In this document: positions 6,189 to 6,475 of the stretch, one piece after another
Layout: each line of letters begins with the position of its first letter
Position numbering within the stretch: position 1 is the first letter of the stretch
From: Anaerolineales bacterium
Lineage (GTDB): Bacteria; Chloroflexota; Anaerolineae; Anaerolineales; E44-bin32
Length of the DNA: 6,475 bases
Direction: 5' to 3'
NCBI GenBank assembly: GCA_030673085.1
Contig: DAOVFE010000104.1
Span: 1 to 6,475 of the forward strand
The notes under the pieces: generated by a model
Told to the model about the DNA's origin: nothing
What the model saw: only the letters and a program-made list of their open reading frames with translations
Database searches by the model: none
Program-made: the position numbers and the translations under genes

Positions 6189-6475
6189 ATGTCGAGCAAT
6201 AAGATTTGGCGTATCATAGCTGTGCTGATGGTTTTGGCCATGGTTATTGCAGCCTGCGGACCGGCCAAGACGGCGGAGCCAACTGAGCCCGAGGTGCCAG
6301 TGGAACCAACCGCGGCCCCGGTTGAAGAGCCTACCGAGGTTCCGCCTACTGAAGTTCCCGAAGAACCGGTCGAATTGCAAATTCCGGAGATTGAGGAAGG
6401 CAAGTTCAATGTCGCCATGGTTTTGATTGGACCGCATGATGATGGCGGCTGGTCGCAGGCCCACTTTGAAGGCCT
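6189..6475 (+). CDS. BMP/PnrA-family ABC transporter substrate-binding lipoprotein (5' part)
   Basis: The first 95 codons of a gene that runs off the right edge. Residues 1-22 are a lipoprotein signal peptide: basic KIWR, then the hydrophobic IIAVLMVLAMV, then the lipobox IAAC with the lipidated Cys23. Residues about 27-62 are a low-complexity Pro/Glu/Thr/Val linker that would hold the binding domain away from the membrane, a style typical of Chloroflexota. The mature domain begins near residue 72 with FNVAMVLIGPHDDGGWSQAH. This matches the N-terminus of the BMP family (PnrA, Med), where a first strand is followed by a glycine/aspartate turn and an aromatic residue contacting the ligand. Characterised relatives bind purine nucleosides for ABC import, which fits the deaminase gene, but the ligand is unproven because most of the domain is missing. 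It starts 104 bases after the kinase and is probably in the same operon, with the permease and ATPase expected beyond the window. Confidence 0.85.
   Translation, partial: MSSNKIWRIIAVLMVLAMVIAACGPAKTAEPTEPEVPVEPTAAPVEEPTEVPPTEVPEEPVELQIPEIEEGKFNVAMVLIGPHDDGGWSQAHFEG

Noticed and set aside
6149..6464. Two minus-strand open frames rich in Gly/Ser/Thr or Trp/Arg opposite the lipoprotein
   Set aside because: Their composition is the antisense of the Pro/Glu/Thr linker codons; the + strand frame has a signal peptide, lipobox and BMP domain start.

Overview
The window is a compact catabolic gene cluster, with every recognised gene on the + strand. It reads adenine deaminase-family amidohydrolase (344-2134), GntR/UTRA regulator (2195-2947), aspartate-carbamoyltransferase-like transcarbamylase (3030-3980), knotted YgeW-like transcarbamylase (4135-5115), carbamate kinase (5137-6084), and the start of a BMP/PnrA-type substrate-binding lipoprotein that runs off the right edge (6189 onward). 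The first 343 bases hold no convincing gene. They contain an inverted repeat at 143-179, a weak promoter-like sequence and the ribosome binding site of the first gene.

The organism is most likely a bacterium of the Chloroflexota (Anaerolineae-like), probably anaerobic. The best clue is the lipoprotein: after its lipobox comes a long Pro/Glu/Thr/Val linker before the binding domain, a style very common in that phylum. Base composition is moderate and Shine-Dalgarno sites are good. No rRNA or marker gene confirms the placement, so it is an inference.

Working model: a purine nucleoside or related compound is captured by the lipoprotein, and adenine or a similar aminopurine is deaminated by the amidohydrolase. 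Ureido (carbamoyl) intermediates produced by further ring breakdown, by genes outside the window, are cleaved with phosphate by the transcarbamylases to give carbamoyl phosphate. Carbamate kinase then makes ATP from it. The GntR regulator in the middle is the obvious candidate controller. A promoter-like sequence at 2975-3003 suggests that the transcarbamylase-kinase-lipoprotein part can be transcribed separately from ade-gntR.

The most unusual point is the pairing of two transcarbamylases of different subfamilies beside one carbamate kinase, with no arginine deiminase, arginine biosynthesis or pyrimidine genes in view. Both lack the usual substrate-side signatures for aspartate or ornithine, so their acceptor/donor compounds are unknown from sequence. 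Two small possible leader ORFs and a pair of mutually exclusive hairpins in the intergenic gaps may add post-transcriptional control.
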